The notes beneath the pieces are model-generated. The model was not told the origin of the DNA and ran no database searches. It worked only from the letters and a program-made list of their open reading frames with translations. A stretch of 64,000 bases of DNA from Burkholderia sp. Nafp2/4-1b (GTDB taxonomy: Bacteria; Pseudomonadota; Gammaproteobacteria; Burkholderiales; Burkholderiaceae): contig NZ_ML058606.1 in assembly GCF_003635165.1 (NCBI RefSeq), positions 309,393 through 373,392 of the forward strand. The letters run 5' to 3'. The position numbers and the translations under genes were made by a program. Shown piece after piece: positions 37,943 through 49,150 of this stretch. Numbering within the stretch: the first letter of the stretch is position 1; each line of letters opens with the position of its first letter.

Positions 37943-39220
37943 ATGAACGCGAGAACCCAATCATTGGCTGAGCCCGCCGTGACAGACTATTTCGTATGCG
38001 CATCGCACCAGGACCAGCATCTCCGCTGGCTCGGCGACACGCTCGTCTCGGCCGGTACGGTGGAGGCCGTGTCGCTGGAGCCCGGCGCGCTGGCCCAGCG
38101 CATCTCGGGGCTCAATCCAGCGATCGTCTTCATCGATTTTTCCCGTGCGCACGCCGAAGCCAGTGCGGCAGCAGCAGCAGTGCGTCTTGCGCACCCGAGC
38201 CTGCCGGTCGTCGCGCTGGGCACGCTGGCGGAGCCCGAAAGCGCGCTCGCCGCGCTGCGGGCCGGCGTGCGCGATTTCATCGACGTATCGGGCAGTGCCG
38301 AAGACGCGTTGCGTATCACGCGCGGGCTGCTCGAGCATGCCGGCGCGGAACCGGCCAATCGCCACGGCAAGCTGGTCGCGCTGCTCGGCGCGCGTGCCGG
38401 GATGGGCGTGACGACGCTCGCATCGAACCTGGCCGTGTGGCTGCACAAGCGGGCGGCTGCCAACGTCGCAGGCGACGCGTCCGCATTCGGGGTTGCCACG
38501 CCGCATGCGCGGCAAACGGCGCTCGTCGACCTCGGCCTGCCGGCGGGCGATAGCGCGTTGTTCCTCAACACACGGTGCGAATTCCACTTTGTCGAGGCGG
38601 TGCGGAACCTGCGCCGCATCGACCGGACGTTCGTCAACACAGCACTTGCGCGACATTCGAGCGGCGTCGCACTGACGACGCTGCCGCCGAACCTTGCCGA
38701 TTTGCGCGACGTGTCGTACGCGGCGTGCGTCGGTCTGCTGAATCGGTTGCGCGCGTTCTTCGATCAGCAGCTCGTCGATCTCGGCGGCTTTACCAACCTG
38801 GAGTTCGTCGCGCAGATTGCAGCCGTTGCCGATGAGGCGTGGCTCGTCTGCGATCAGGGCGTCGCGTCGATCGTTTCCGCGGTCGATCTGCTCGAAGGGC
38901 TGCGCGATGCAGGAGTCGATCTCGGCAAGACGCGTCTCGTCGTCAATCAGTACGACGCGGCGCTGAGCCTGACGCCGGCCCAGATCGCGGACCGGCTCGG
39001 CATCGCGTTGCTGACGACGCTGCCTGCGCGGCGTGTGTCGATCGCGCAGGCGGCGAACCAGGGCCGACTCATCGTCGACATGGCCGAGCGCGATCCTTAT
39101 GTGCGCGCCCTCGAGCCGCTCGCGGAGCGACTGACAGGGACGGCGGCGGCCGGCAAGAACGCCGCGTCGGGCCTGTCCGTGCTCAAGCGTTTCATTCAAC
39201 CTTCGTCCAAGCGTTCGTAA
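37943..39220 (+). CDS. cpaE: Pilus localisation ATPase-like protein CpaE/TadZ, 425 aa
   Basis: A MinD/ParA-like protein that places the Tad machine in the cell. An N-terminal receiver-like domain (about 1-135) lacks a clear phosphorylation site. It is followed by a MinD-like domain with an altered P-loop, LLGARAGMGVTTLASNLAVW, in which the deviant Walker Lys is missing, as in several TadZ proteins. ALVDLGLPAGDSALFLNTR is the switch region. I prefer the ATG at 37943 (MNARTQS), with GGGGG upstream, to the in-frame ATG at 37922. It ends 3 nt before cpaF. Confidence 0.9.
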   Translation: MNARTQSLAEPAVTDYFVCASHQDQHLRWLGDTLVSAGTVEAVSLEPGALAQRISGLNPAIVFIDFSRAHAEASAAAAAVRLAHPSLPVVALGTLAEPESALAALRAGVRDFIDVSGSAEDALRITRGLLEHAGAEPANRHGKLVALLGARAGMGVTTLASNLAVWLHKRAAANVAGDASAFGVATPHARQTALVDLGLPAGDSALFLNTRCEFHFVEAVRNLRRIDRTFVNTALARHSSGVALTTLPPNLADLRDVSYAACVGLLNRLRAFFDQQLVDLGGFTNLEFVAQIAAVADEAWLVCDQGVASIVSAVDLLEGLRDAGVDLGKTRLVVNQYDAALSLTPAQIADRLGIALLTTLPARRVSIAQAANQGRLIVDMAERDPYVRALEPLAERLTGTAAAGKNAASGLSVLKRFIQPSSKRS

Positions 39221-39223
39221 GCG

Positions 39224-40579
39224 ATGGCACACGACATCCAATTTGCCGACGGCGCCGCGCCGTTCTCCCAGTCGCAGCAGTTCCATGACATCAAGAATGC
39301 CGCGCACGAGCACCTGCTGACGCGCATCGAGGAACTGGGGGCCGAATTCGGCCGTTGGTCGCGCCAGGCGATCAACCAGTTCGTCGATCTGGAAATCGAC
39401 AGCTTCGTGCGTTTGCGCCGCATTCCGCTCAACGAGAACGAGGTGAGGGCGATTGCCGAGGCGCTGACCAAGGAGCTTGCGGGGTTCGGGCCGATCGAGG
39501 ATCTGCTCGCCGATCCGCAGGTCGAGGACATCCTGATCAACGGCTACAACGATATCTACGTGTCGCGCCACGGGATCCTGGTCAAGCTGCCGATTCGCTT
39601 TACCGACAACGCGCACCTGCTGCGCATCGTGCGCCGCATCCTCGCACCGATCGGCCGGCGCCTCGACGAATCGAATCCGATGGTCGATGCGCGGCTGCCG
39701 GACGGCGGGCGCGTCAACGTGGTGATCGAGCCGTTGTCGATCGACGGGCCGGTCGTGTCGATCCGGAAATTCCGCAAGGATCCGCTGAAGCCGGCCGATC
39801 TGCTCGGCAACGGCACGTTCAATGCGGAGGTCGGCGCGCTGCTCGAGGCGGCGGTCGAGGCGCGCTGCAACATTCTCGTGTCGGGCGGGACGAGCTCCGG
39901 CAAGACGTCGCTGCTCAATGCACTCGCGTTCCACATTCCCGAGCCTGAACGCGTCGTGACGATCGAGGATACGGCCGAACTGTCGCTGAACCACCCGCAT
40001 GTCGTGCGCCTCGAAAGCCGGCCCGGCGGCTTCGACGGAACCGGTGTCGTGTCGATTCGCGACTTGCTGCGCAATACGTTGCGGATGCGCCCGGACCGGA
40101 TCATCGTCGGCGAAGTGCGCGGCGGCGAGGTGCTCGAGATGCTGCAGGCAATGAACACGGGGCACGACGGCTCGATGGGCACCGTGCATGCGAGTTCGCC
40201 GCGCGAGTGTCTCTATCGTCTCGAGATGCTGGCCGGCTTCGCCGGCTTCCAGGGCACGGAATCGAGCCTGCGCCGGCAGATAGCGAACGCGATCGACTTC
40301 ATCGTGCAGATCGGCCGTCTGTCGAACGGGCGGCGCCGGATCCTGTCGATCACCGAGGTGACCGGACTGTCGGACAACATCATCGCGACGCAGGAACTCT
40401 ATCGCTACGAGGCGCGTGTGACACCCGAAGGCGAAGAAGTCGACAACTGGGAGTCGCTCGGCATTCATCCGCACTCGCCGAAGCTCGCCCGCTTCCGTCA
40501 GACGCTGCAGGGCGGCTTCGGCGGCGGTGGCGGGTTCGGCGGCGGGTTCGGCCGCGGGGGCGGGGGTTTCAATGTATAG
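39224..40579 (+). CDS. cpaF: Flp pilus assembly ATPase CpaF/TadA, 451 aa
   Basis: This secretion ATPase of the type II/IV family powers pilus assembly (in some systems also retraction). The N-terminal domain contains LAGFGPIEDLLADPQVEDILING. Walker A is SGGTSSGKTSLL with Lys227, the Asp box is TIEDTAELSL, Walker B is RPDRIIVGEVRG, and the His box is GHDGSMGTVHASSPRE. The last 20 residues are an odd tail made only of Gly, Phe, Arg, Asn and Val. The gene overlaps the tadB start by 8 nt, indicating tight coupling. Confidence 0.95.
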   Translation: MAHDIQFADGAAPFSQSQQFHDIKNAAHEHLLTRIEELGAEFGRWSRQAINQFVDLEIDSFVRLRRIPLNENEVRAIAEALTKELAGFGPIEDLLADPQVEDILINGYNDIYVSRHGILVKLPIRFTDNAHLLRIVRRILAPIGRRLDESNPMVDARLPDGGRVNVVIEPLSIDGPVVSIRKFRKDPLKPADLLGNGTFNAEVGALLEAAVEARCNILVSGGTSSGKTSLLNALAFHIPEPERVVTIEDTAELSLNHPHVVRLESRPGGFDGTGVVSIRDLLRNTLRMRPDRIIVGEVRGGEVLEMLQAMNTGHDGSMGTVHASSPRECLYRLEMLAGFAGFQGTESSLRRQIANAIDFIVQIGRLSNGRRRILSITEVTGLSDNIIATQELYRYEARVTPEGEEVDNWESLGIHPHSPKLARFRQTLQGGFGGGGGFGGGFGRGGGGFNV

Positions 40580-41558
40580 CGTGCTGGCAATGGCGCTTCT
40601 GCTCGCCGCCGCCGCGCTGTTGCTGTGGCGGCACGGCGAGATGAAGCGCGATCGCGCCGACGTGCAACGCTTCATCGACAGTCGGATCGACCCCGGTGCA
40701 CGAGCGGGCGGCATGCCGCAGCGGGACACTCGGGTGGCGCCCCCCAACGCTGGCACCGCGGCCGTGACGGCACGCGTGGCGCCTGCCGTCCCGGCTTCGC
40801 AATGGGGGCGCTGGCGCGCAATCGCAACCGAGTATTTCGCCAACGTGGCAAGCCGTGCGGGAATCGAGGACGCACGCGGCAAGGCGCTGATTGCGCTGCT
40901 GGCGCTGATCTGCGCCGGGTTCGCTGCAGGCGACCGGGGCGGCTGGCTCGGCGGGATCGCAGCGCTCGTCTGCGGGGCCGCGCTGCTCGTGTTCTGGCTG
41001 GTGTCGCGGATTCATCGGCGGCGCCTGATGATCGTTCGCCAGCTGCCGTCGTTTCTCGATGGGATCGTGCGGTTGGTCACGCTGGGCAATAGCGTGCCGG
41101 CTGCATTCCAGGCCGCGCTGCAAACGACCGAGGTGCCGTTGCGCGGTTGCCTGGACCACGTGTCGAGGATGCTGCGCACGGGCGTCGAGATCGACCGCGC
41201 GATGATGCATGTCGCGAGCGTCTACCACACCAGGGAATTCGAACTGGTGGGATCGGTGCTGCGGCTTTCGGTCCGGTACGGCGGTCGCGCAGACGTCATG
41301 CTGGACCGGATGTCGACGTTCATGCGCGACCTCGAACAGGCCGAGCGGGAACTGGAAGCGATGTCTTCGGAAACGCGCCTGTCCGCATGGGTGCTCGTCA
41401 TGCTGCCGATCGCGATCGGCAGCTTCGTCATCGCGACCAATCCGCTCTATCTGCAGTCGATGTGGAACGACTACACCGGTCGCCAGTTGCTGGTCCTCGC
41501 GTTCATGCTGCAGGTCGCGGGTGGAATCTGGCTTTACCACATGGCCAAACTCAGGTGA
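40572..41558 (+). CDS. tadB: Tad inner-membrane platform protein TadB, 328 aa
   Basis: One of two platform proteins on which the CpaF ATPase works. It has one N-terminal helix, a basic cytoplasmic stretch, two helices (about 105-160), a T2SF-type domain (about 165-290, with RQLPSFLDGIVRLVTLGNSVPAAF and EIDRAMMHVASVY) and a C-terminal helix. The ATG at 40572 (MYSVLAMALL) overlaps the cpaF stop; this start puts the membrane helix at the N-terminus as in other TadB proteins. Confidence 0.92.
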   Translation: MYSVLAMALLLAAAALLLWRHGEMKRDRADVQRFIDSRIDPGARAGGMPQRDTRVAPPNAGTAAVTARVAPAVPASQWGRWRAIATEYFANVASRAGIEDARGKALIALLALICAGFAAGDRGGWLGGIAALVCGAALLVFWLVSRIHRRRLMIVRQLPSFLDGIVRLVTLGNSVPAAFQAALQTTEVPLRGCLDHVSRMLRTGVEIDRAMMHVASVYHTREFELVGSVLRLSVRYGGRADVMLDRMSTFMRDLEQAERELEAMSSETRLSAWVLVMLPIAIGSFVIATNPLYLQSMWNDYTGRQLLVLAFMLQVAGGIWLYHMAKLR

Positions 41559-41562
41559 CGGC

Positions 41563-42576
41563 ATGACAGCCAATCAACTTGGTTCGCTTGCACTGGTGCT
41601 TGGCGCGCTGGGCATCCTGCTGCTGGCGGTGCTCGCGATCCGCAGTGCGAATGCGCACTCGCGCAGCGGCCGGACGCTGAGCGACGCGCTCGAGCGGCGA
41701 CTCGCAACGCTGGCGGCCGCCAGCGCGCGGGCAGCCCAGGAGCCGGACGAGTCGTTGCGGAAAGATCCGGATGCGCGGCAGGCAACCGATCCATCGTCGC
41801 GCTTCGCGCGGGTGCAGGAGCGTCTGTCGGCGCTCGGGATGCGCTGGCTGGATACCGGCATCGGTCGGCTTGCCGTTGCCGAAGAGGACCGGCTGCTGCT
41901 CGAGCAATGCGGTTTTGTCGATACGCGCACGCGCGGCTTGTTCCTGAGTGCGCGGATCGCATGCTCGATCATCATTCCGCTCGCCTATATCGGCGTGGCC
42001 GGGCCGCACGTTGGCGGCTCGCAGTGGTGGCTCGGCGTGGGCATTTCGTTCATCGTCGGATTCATGGTGCCGAAGCTCTACCTGAGACGCCGTGCCGCGA
42101 AACGCAAACAATCCGTCGTCGACGAATTGCCGCTGCTGGTCGACATGCTTCGTCTGCTTCAAGGGGTCGGCCTGTCGCTCGACCAGAGCATCCAGGTCGT
42201 CACCAACGACTTCAAGGGGATGATGCCGGTGCTCTCATCCGAAATGGAGATTGCCCAGCGGCAGTTCGCAGCAGGGCGCACTCGCGAGCAGTCGTTGCAG
42301 CGGTTGTCGTCGGGCTTCGAAAACGAGGATCTGCGTGCCATCGTGCGATTGCTGATCCAGGTCGACAAGCATGGCGGCGCGGTCCAGGAACCGCTCAAGC
42401 AGTTCGGCGAACGCCTGCGCGAGGCGCGTCGCGCGATGCTGCGCGAGCGCATCGGCCGGCTGACGGTGAAGATGACGGGCGTGATGATCGTGACGCTGCT
42501 GCCCGCGCTGCTGATCGTGACGGCCGGTCCGGGGATGATTTCGGTGTTGCGGGCGTTGAGCCAGGCGCAGCGCTGA
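41563..42576 (+). CDS. tadC: Tad inner-membrane platform protein TadC, 337 aa
   Basis: The second platform protein, paralogous to TadB. It has an N-terminal helix (LALVLGALGILLLAVLAIRS), a cytoplasmic loop rich in Ala and Arg, two helices near 125-165, and the T2SF domain (about 185-310) with VVDELPLLVDMLRLLQGVGLSL and EIAQRQFAAGRTREQSLQRL. A final hydrophobic helix follows. The ATG at 41563 is 4 nt after the tadB stop; an upstream open frame overlapping tadB is rejected. Confidence 0.92.
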   Translation: MTANQLGSLALVLGALGILLLAVLAIRSANAHSRSGRTLSDALERRLATLAAASARAAQEPDESLRKDPDARQATDPSSRFARVQERLSALGMRWLDTGIGRLAVAEEDRLLLEQCGFVDTRTRGLFLSARIACSIIIPLAYIGVAGPHVGGSQWWLGVGISFIVGFMVPKLYLRRRAAKRKQSVVDELPLLVDMLRLLQGVGLSLDQSIQVVTNDFKGMMPVLSSEMEIAQRQFAAGRTREQSLQRLSSGFENEDLRAIVRLLIQVDKHGGAVQEPLKQFGERLREARRAMLRERIGRLTVKMTGVMIVTLLPALLIVTAGPGMISVLRALSQAQR

Positions 42577-42600
42577 CGCGGGGAAGGAAAGGGGCGGAAG

Positions 42601-43491
42601 ATGAAACGCATCGATGAAATCGCGAAAGTAGCCGGCATGGTGGCCATGGCGAGCCTGCTCTGCGCGTGTTCGGCGTTCAAGGAAAGCGGGTACGGCGTCG
42701 GGCCGCAGGCCGAGCGGGCGGCATTGATGGACGCGGCGGCGCAGAAACAGGCGGCACCCGATACGCCCGGCATGTATCTGGGTCTGATCGAGCGGATGCA
42801 GTCGCAAGGGCTGTATTACGCATCGCTCGCGCATATCGACGCGTACGAGAAGCAGTACGGTGCGTCGCCGCAGACCATCCTGCTGCGCGCCGATGCGTTG
42901 CGCATGACCGACCAGCCGGCCGCGAGTACGGCCGTCTATACGCAACTGCTCAACACGTCGCTGGCCGCGCGCGGGTATCGCGGGCTGGGTCTGATTGCCG
43001 GTGCAGCGGGCGATTTCCCGCGCGCCGCGCAGGCTCTGTCGCAGGCGACGGTACTGGCGCCGACCGACGCCTCGACGCTGTCGGATCTCGCCTACGCGAA
43101 ACTGCGCAGCGGCGATGTCGAAGGCGCGCGCATCCCGCTGATGAAGGCGGCCGAGCTCGATCAGAACAATCCGAAGATCATCAGCAATCTGGTGCTGTAC
43201 CTGCTTGCGTCGGGCCGTACGCGCGACGCGCAGCGACTGATGGGGCAGCAGAAGCTTTCGGCCGACGTTCGCAACGACATCCGCGGCGACGCGGTAAAGA
43301 TCGCGACGGCCGCGCGTACGTGGCGCCGCGCAGCGCCGTCGCCGGGTTCGGTCGCGGCGACGACGCCGCCGGTCGGCTCCGGCAGCGTGATCGACGTGTC
43401 GGGTACCGATGCCGCACGGCGGCCGTCGCCGGTCGCAAACATACAGGGATTCGATCCCACCGCGCCGCTGCTGCAGCGGTTCGCACAATGA
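42601..43491 (+). CDS. tadD: Tad lipoprotein TadD with TPR repeats, 296 aa
   Basis: A lipobox LCAC at residues 20-23 (lipidated Cys23) is followed by a tetratricopeptide-like helical region (about 60-230), seen from YYASLAHIDAYEKQYG, ILLRADALRMTDQPAASTAVY and DASTLSDLAYAKLRSGDVEGA. TadD is thought to help the secretin CpaC insert and assemble. The last 60 residues are a Pro/Ala/Arg-rich tail. The gene directly precedes the DUF3613 gene. Confidence 0.9.
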   Translation: MKRIDEIAKVAGMVAMASLLCACSAFKESGYGVGPQAERAALMDAAAQKQAAPDTPGMYLGLIERMQSQGLYYASLAHIDAYEKQYGASPQTILLRADALRMTDQPAASTAVYTQLLNTSLAARGYRGLGLIAGAAGDFPRAAQALSQATVLAPTDASTLSDLAYAKLRSGDVEGARIPLMKAAELDQNNPKIISNLVLYLLASGRTRDAQRLMGQQKLSADVRNDIRGDAVKIATAARTWRRAAPSPGSVAATTPPVGSGSVIDVSGTDAARRPSPVANIQGFDPTAPLLQRFAQ

Positions 43492-43514
43492 CAAAGCATC
43501 CGGGGGGAAGTGAC

Positions 43515-43847
43515 ATGACGAACGACAAACGTTTCATCGGCCGTCTGGCCGGGCTGCACCGCGGTATCGCACTGATTGCGCTGATGGGGGCCGCGACGGC
43601 CGCACATTGCGAGCAAGCGATGCCGCCTGCATCGGAAATCGGCGCTTCGACCGAGGCGCTGCTCGCGCTGCAGCGGGACAACCGTGCTGCTGGATCGGCA
43701 CAGCCGATGCTCGGCGATGCCGCATCGCTCAGCTACCAGCGCTATCTCGACTCGTTCAAGCACCCGATTCCGGAGTCGATGGGGTCGCCGGTCAACACGA
43801 ACGGCAACGGCGGGTCCGGCGGCCAGCATTCCATGCAATCGAATTGA
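43515..43847 (+). CDS. DUF3613 family secreted protein in the tad cluster, 110 aa
   Basis: A signal peptide (GIALIALMGAATAAHC) precedes a small domain with ALLALQRDNRAAGSAQPMLG and ASLSYQRYLDSFKHPIPESM, the pattern of DUF3613 proteins found in tad loci of Burkholderiales. The C-terminus is Gly/Asn/Ser-rich. The ATG at 43515 has GGGGGAAG upstream and is preferred to an ATG at 43488 overlapping the tadD stop. Role unknown; its fixed place between tadD and tadG suggests an accessory pilus factor in the periplasm. Confidence 0.75.
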   Translation: MTNDKRFIGRLAGLHRGIALIALMGAATAAHCEQAMPPASEIGASTEALLALQRDNRAAGSAQPMLGDAASLSYQRYLDSFKHPIPESMGSPVNTNGNGGSGGQHSMQSN

Positions 43848-43858
43848 GCGAGGCGGCA

Positions 43859-47133
<3,275 letters not shown>

Positions 47134-47187
47134 TTAATGAGATAAAATCGCGCTGAATTACAACGACACGGGCGGGAATCTAAATTC

Positions 47188-47895
47188 ATGAGCCATATGA
47201 CGGGGTTGGGGCGGGCGTGTGTGTTGCTCGCCATGATGGGAGGCATGCAGGGCGCGTCCGCGCAGGGGTTGGCGGGCAATGCGGCGCCGGCGGTACAGCA
47301 GGCGTCGGCAACGGTGGCGGCGATTCCGGTGATCGATCAGCAGGTCCAGACGTCGGTGCAGCCGCAGGCAGGCGAGTCGAGCGGCCCCAGCACGGTTGAC
47401 GAGCTGCAGCGCCAGATCCAGGCGCATTCGCTGACGGAAATGCGCACGAGCTACAACGGCAGCTACGGCGCGAGCCTGCTGTTCAGCGTGAAGGACGGTT
47501 CGTATTTCGTCGCGCTGTTCCAGCAGAAGGCGTTCTGGCGCGTGATCAAGACTCACGACGAAACGCGGGCGGAAGCGATCTATCGCGATTTCTCGCGTCA
47601 GGCGGAACGCCTGGCCGTCAACGAGCTGCGTGCGGCGAAGCTGGAATCGCAGAAGGCGCAGATGGACCGGCAGATCGAAGTGACGCAGGAGCGGGCGCGG
47701 CGTCTGCAGGCCGACATCTCGATCGCACGGGAGCAGCAGGCAGCGGTCGCGGATCGCCAGAAGAACGTCCGCAACGAAACGGCGGCGCTCCAGGCGCAAC
47801 AGGCGGAGCTTCAGTCGCAACTGCGCGCATTGCAGCAGCAGGTGCGTTCGCTGCAGCGCCAGGCCGACGCAGGCTTGCCGACGACGGCACGCTGA
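47188..47895 (+). CDS. DUF2968 family secreted coiled-coil protein, 235 aa
   Basis: A signal peptide (ACVLLAMMGGMQGASAQ) is followed by a linker, a conserved globular core (STVDELQRQIQAHSLTEMRT, NGSYGASLLFS, YFVALFQQKAFWRVIK) and a long coiled coil from about residue 130 to 225 with dense Gln, Glu, Arg and Ala. This matches the DUF2968 family. It acts in the periplasm; the coiled coil suggests an envelope scaffold. It follows the sigma-54 activator by 54 nt; TAAAAT in the gap might be a separate -10. Function is not known. Confidence 0.8.
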   Translation: MSHMTGLGRACVLLAMMGGMQGASAQGLAGNAAPAVQQASATVAAIPVIDQQVQTSVQPQAGESSGPSTVDELQRQIQAHSLTEMRTSYNGSYGASLLFSVKDGSYFVALFQQKAFWRVIKTHDETRAEAIYRDFSRQAERLAVNELRAAKLESQKAQMDRQIEVTQERARRLQADISIAREQQAAVADRQKNVRNETAALQAQQAELQSQLRALQQQVRSLQRQADAGLPTTAR

Positions 47896-47946
47896 GCGAT
47901 CACGGCAGGGCCGGTGCGGCGCCATGCCGCGCCGACCCACCAGCAA

Positions 47947-47980
47947 AAAGGGCAAGCCGTTTGGCTTGCCCTTTCGTTTT
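47947..47980. terminator. Bidirectional terminator between DUF2968 and hfq2
   Basis: A perfect 12-bp stem (AAAGGGCAAGCC with its complement, loop GTTT) is T-rich on both sides. It lies between convergent genes. Confidence 0.88.
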
Positions 47981-48548
47981 ACTGGCCGTCCGGCACGATT
48001 CGCCGGCGGCGCGTGACGATCACCGGCCCGTTGCCGCCGCGGTCGGGCGACGACGTGTTGCCCGACGCATCGCCTGCATCGCGCGGCGCGCCATAGCTTT
48101 CACGCGGTTCGCGCGGGGCGCCGTAGCCTTCGCGGGGCTCGCGCGGAGCACCGTAACCCTCGCGCGGTTCGCGGGAACCGTAACCTTCACGCGGTTCGCG
48201 CGAGCCGTAGCCGCCATCGCCGCGCGATTCGCGGGAGCCGCCGTGCGAGCCGTACGGGCTGTGGCCGCCACCTTCGCGGCCGCCCGGCCGGCCGCCGGGG
48301 CGCGGGCCGCGGGGACCGCCGCCGCCCGGACGCGAGCCGCCCGTGTCGAGCTGAATCGTGGAAATCGCACGCTTGTAGATGCCTTGCAGACCCACGGGGG
48401 TGCGCAGCATCACCAGGTACTGGTCGAACGACTCGATACACCCCGTCAGACGAATGCCGTTGACGAGATAGATTTCAACGCGCTTACGTTCCTTGCGCGC
48501 CGCATTGATGAAGTCGTTTTGCGGATGGGATTCTGCGGGATTGGCCAT
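47979..48548 (-). CDS. hfq2: Second RNA chaperone Hfq2, 189 aa with repeat tail
   Basis: The N-terminal 70 residues are an Sm-like Hfq domain: [20 protein letters not shown] (Sm1), then [15 protein letters not shown] and the Sm2 motif [11 protein letters not shown]. In the usual YKHAIST motif the His (E. coli His57) is Arg60 here, Asp9 is Asn11, and rim Arg17 is Lys19, so RNA contacts on the proximal face and rim differ from canonical Hfq. The C-terminus has a Gly/Arg/Pro-rich stretch and then five units of the type [19 protein letters not shown], ending with [15 protein letters not shown]. Length and architecture match Hfq2 of B. cenocepacia (reported as 188 aa), needed for stress survival and virulence there. 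The ATG at 48548 is chosen by homology to Hfq starts. Confidence 0.92.
   Translation of the reverse strand: MANPAESHPQNDFINAARKERKRVEIYLVNGIRLTGCIESFDQYLVMLRTPVGLQGIYKRAISTIQLDTGGSRPGGGGPRGPRPGGRPGGREGGGHSPYGSHGGSRESRGDGGYGSREPREGYGSREPREGYGAPREPREGYGAPREPRESYGAPRDAGDASGNTSSPDRGGNGPVIVTRRRRIVPDGQ
48091..48225. repeat. 27/30-bp tandem repeats in the hfq2 tail
   Basis: Four to five in-frame units code (Y)GSREPREG or GAPREPREG. The unit count could vary between strains and would change the number of RE/PRE modules of the disordered tail. Confidence 0.7.
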
Positions 48549-48844
48549 TGAGGTGCGGCAGGAGCCTGCGTCAGAGAATATGTTGTGCGTGTGTGTGGCG
48601 GGTTCGCCCACCAGGTGTTTGGCGGGATTTTACCCTGTTCGTTCCGCCAGCGCGCAGTCGCGATTGTGTCGAACCGTAACCCACTATAGACGTTCGCGCG
48701 CATTTTCGCGATTCGGTCAAATGGCTAGGGCCGTTTGGTTACGTCGCGTTACGACTCTCGCAACGGCGTAGCACCTGGCGGCACGCAGCGCGACTACAGT
48801 CGTCGCGCGTGCCGGGCAGGCCGGCGAATCAGGGGAAGCCGAAC
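48549..48844. other. hfq2 5' region and PXPV gene upstream region
   Basis: No protein gene is seen in these 296 bases. The minus strand holds the hfq2 leader, with TAAAAT near 48630 and TATAGT near 48690 as possible -10 elements. In B. cenocepacia a cis-encoded small RNA (h2cR) that represses hfq2 has been described; the plus strand of this region is where an equivalent could lie, but I cannot identify its ends. A CGTTACG element is at 48747-48753. Confidence 0.35.
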
Positions 48845-49123
48845 ATGGGCAAGAGAGGATGGGCAGTATGGATCGGGAGCGCGGCATTGCTCGCTTCCGG
48901 CAGTGCAATGGCGCACGTCGACCTGTCGGTCGGTATCGGCGTACCGGTCGCGCCGGTCTATGTCGAGCCGGCGCCGGTCTATGTGGCACCGCAACCGGCG
49001 GTGGTCGCCTATCCCGGTTACGGATACGGTTACTACCGCGACGAGGATGACGACGGCTACCGCAAGTGGCGCAGGCACCATTACAAGCATTGGCGCAAGC
49101 ATCACGACGATGACGACGACTGA
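48845..49123 (+). CDS. Small secreted PXPV-repeat protein with His/Asp tail, 92 aa
   Basis: A signal peptide (WAVWIGSAALLASGSAMA) is followed by a Val/Pro/Tyr-rich segment with APVYVEPAPVYVAPQP, the PXPV repeat pattern, then GYGYGYY and a strongly charged C-terminus of alternating basic/His and Asp runs ending in five Asp. Such tails can bind metal ions; this is an inference. The ATG at 48845 has AGGGGAAG upstream. The gene is convergent with the DUF1571 gene, 27 nt apart. Confidence 0.75.
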   Translation: MGKRGWAVWIGSAALLASGSAMAHVDLSVGIGVPVAPVYVEPAPVYVAPQPAVVAYPGYGYGYYRDEDDDGYRKWRRHHYKHWRKHHDDDDD

Positions 49124-49150
49124 CCCTGACACGCGTCGCGCCGGCGGCCA

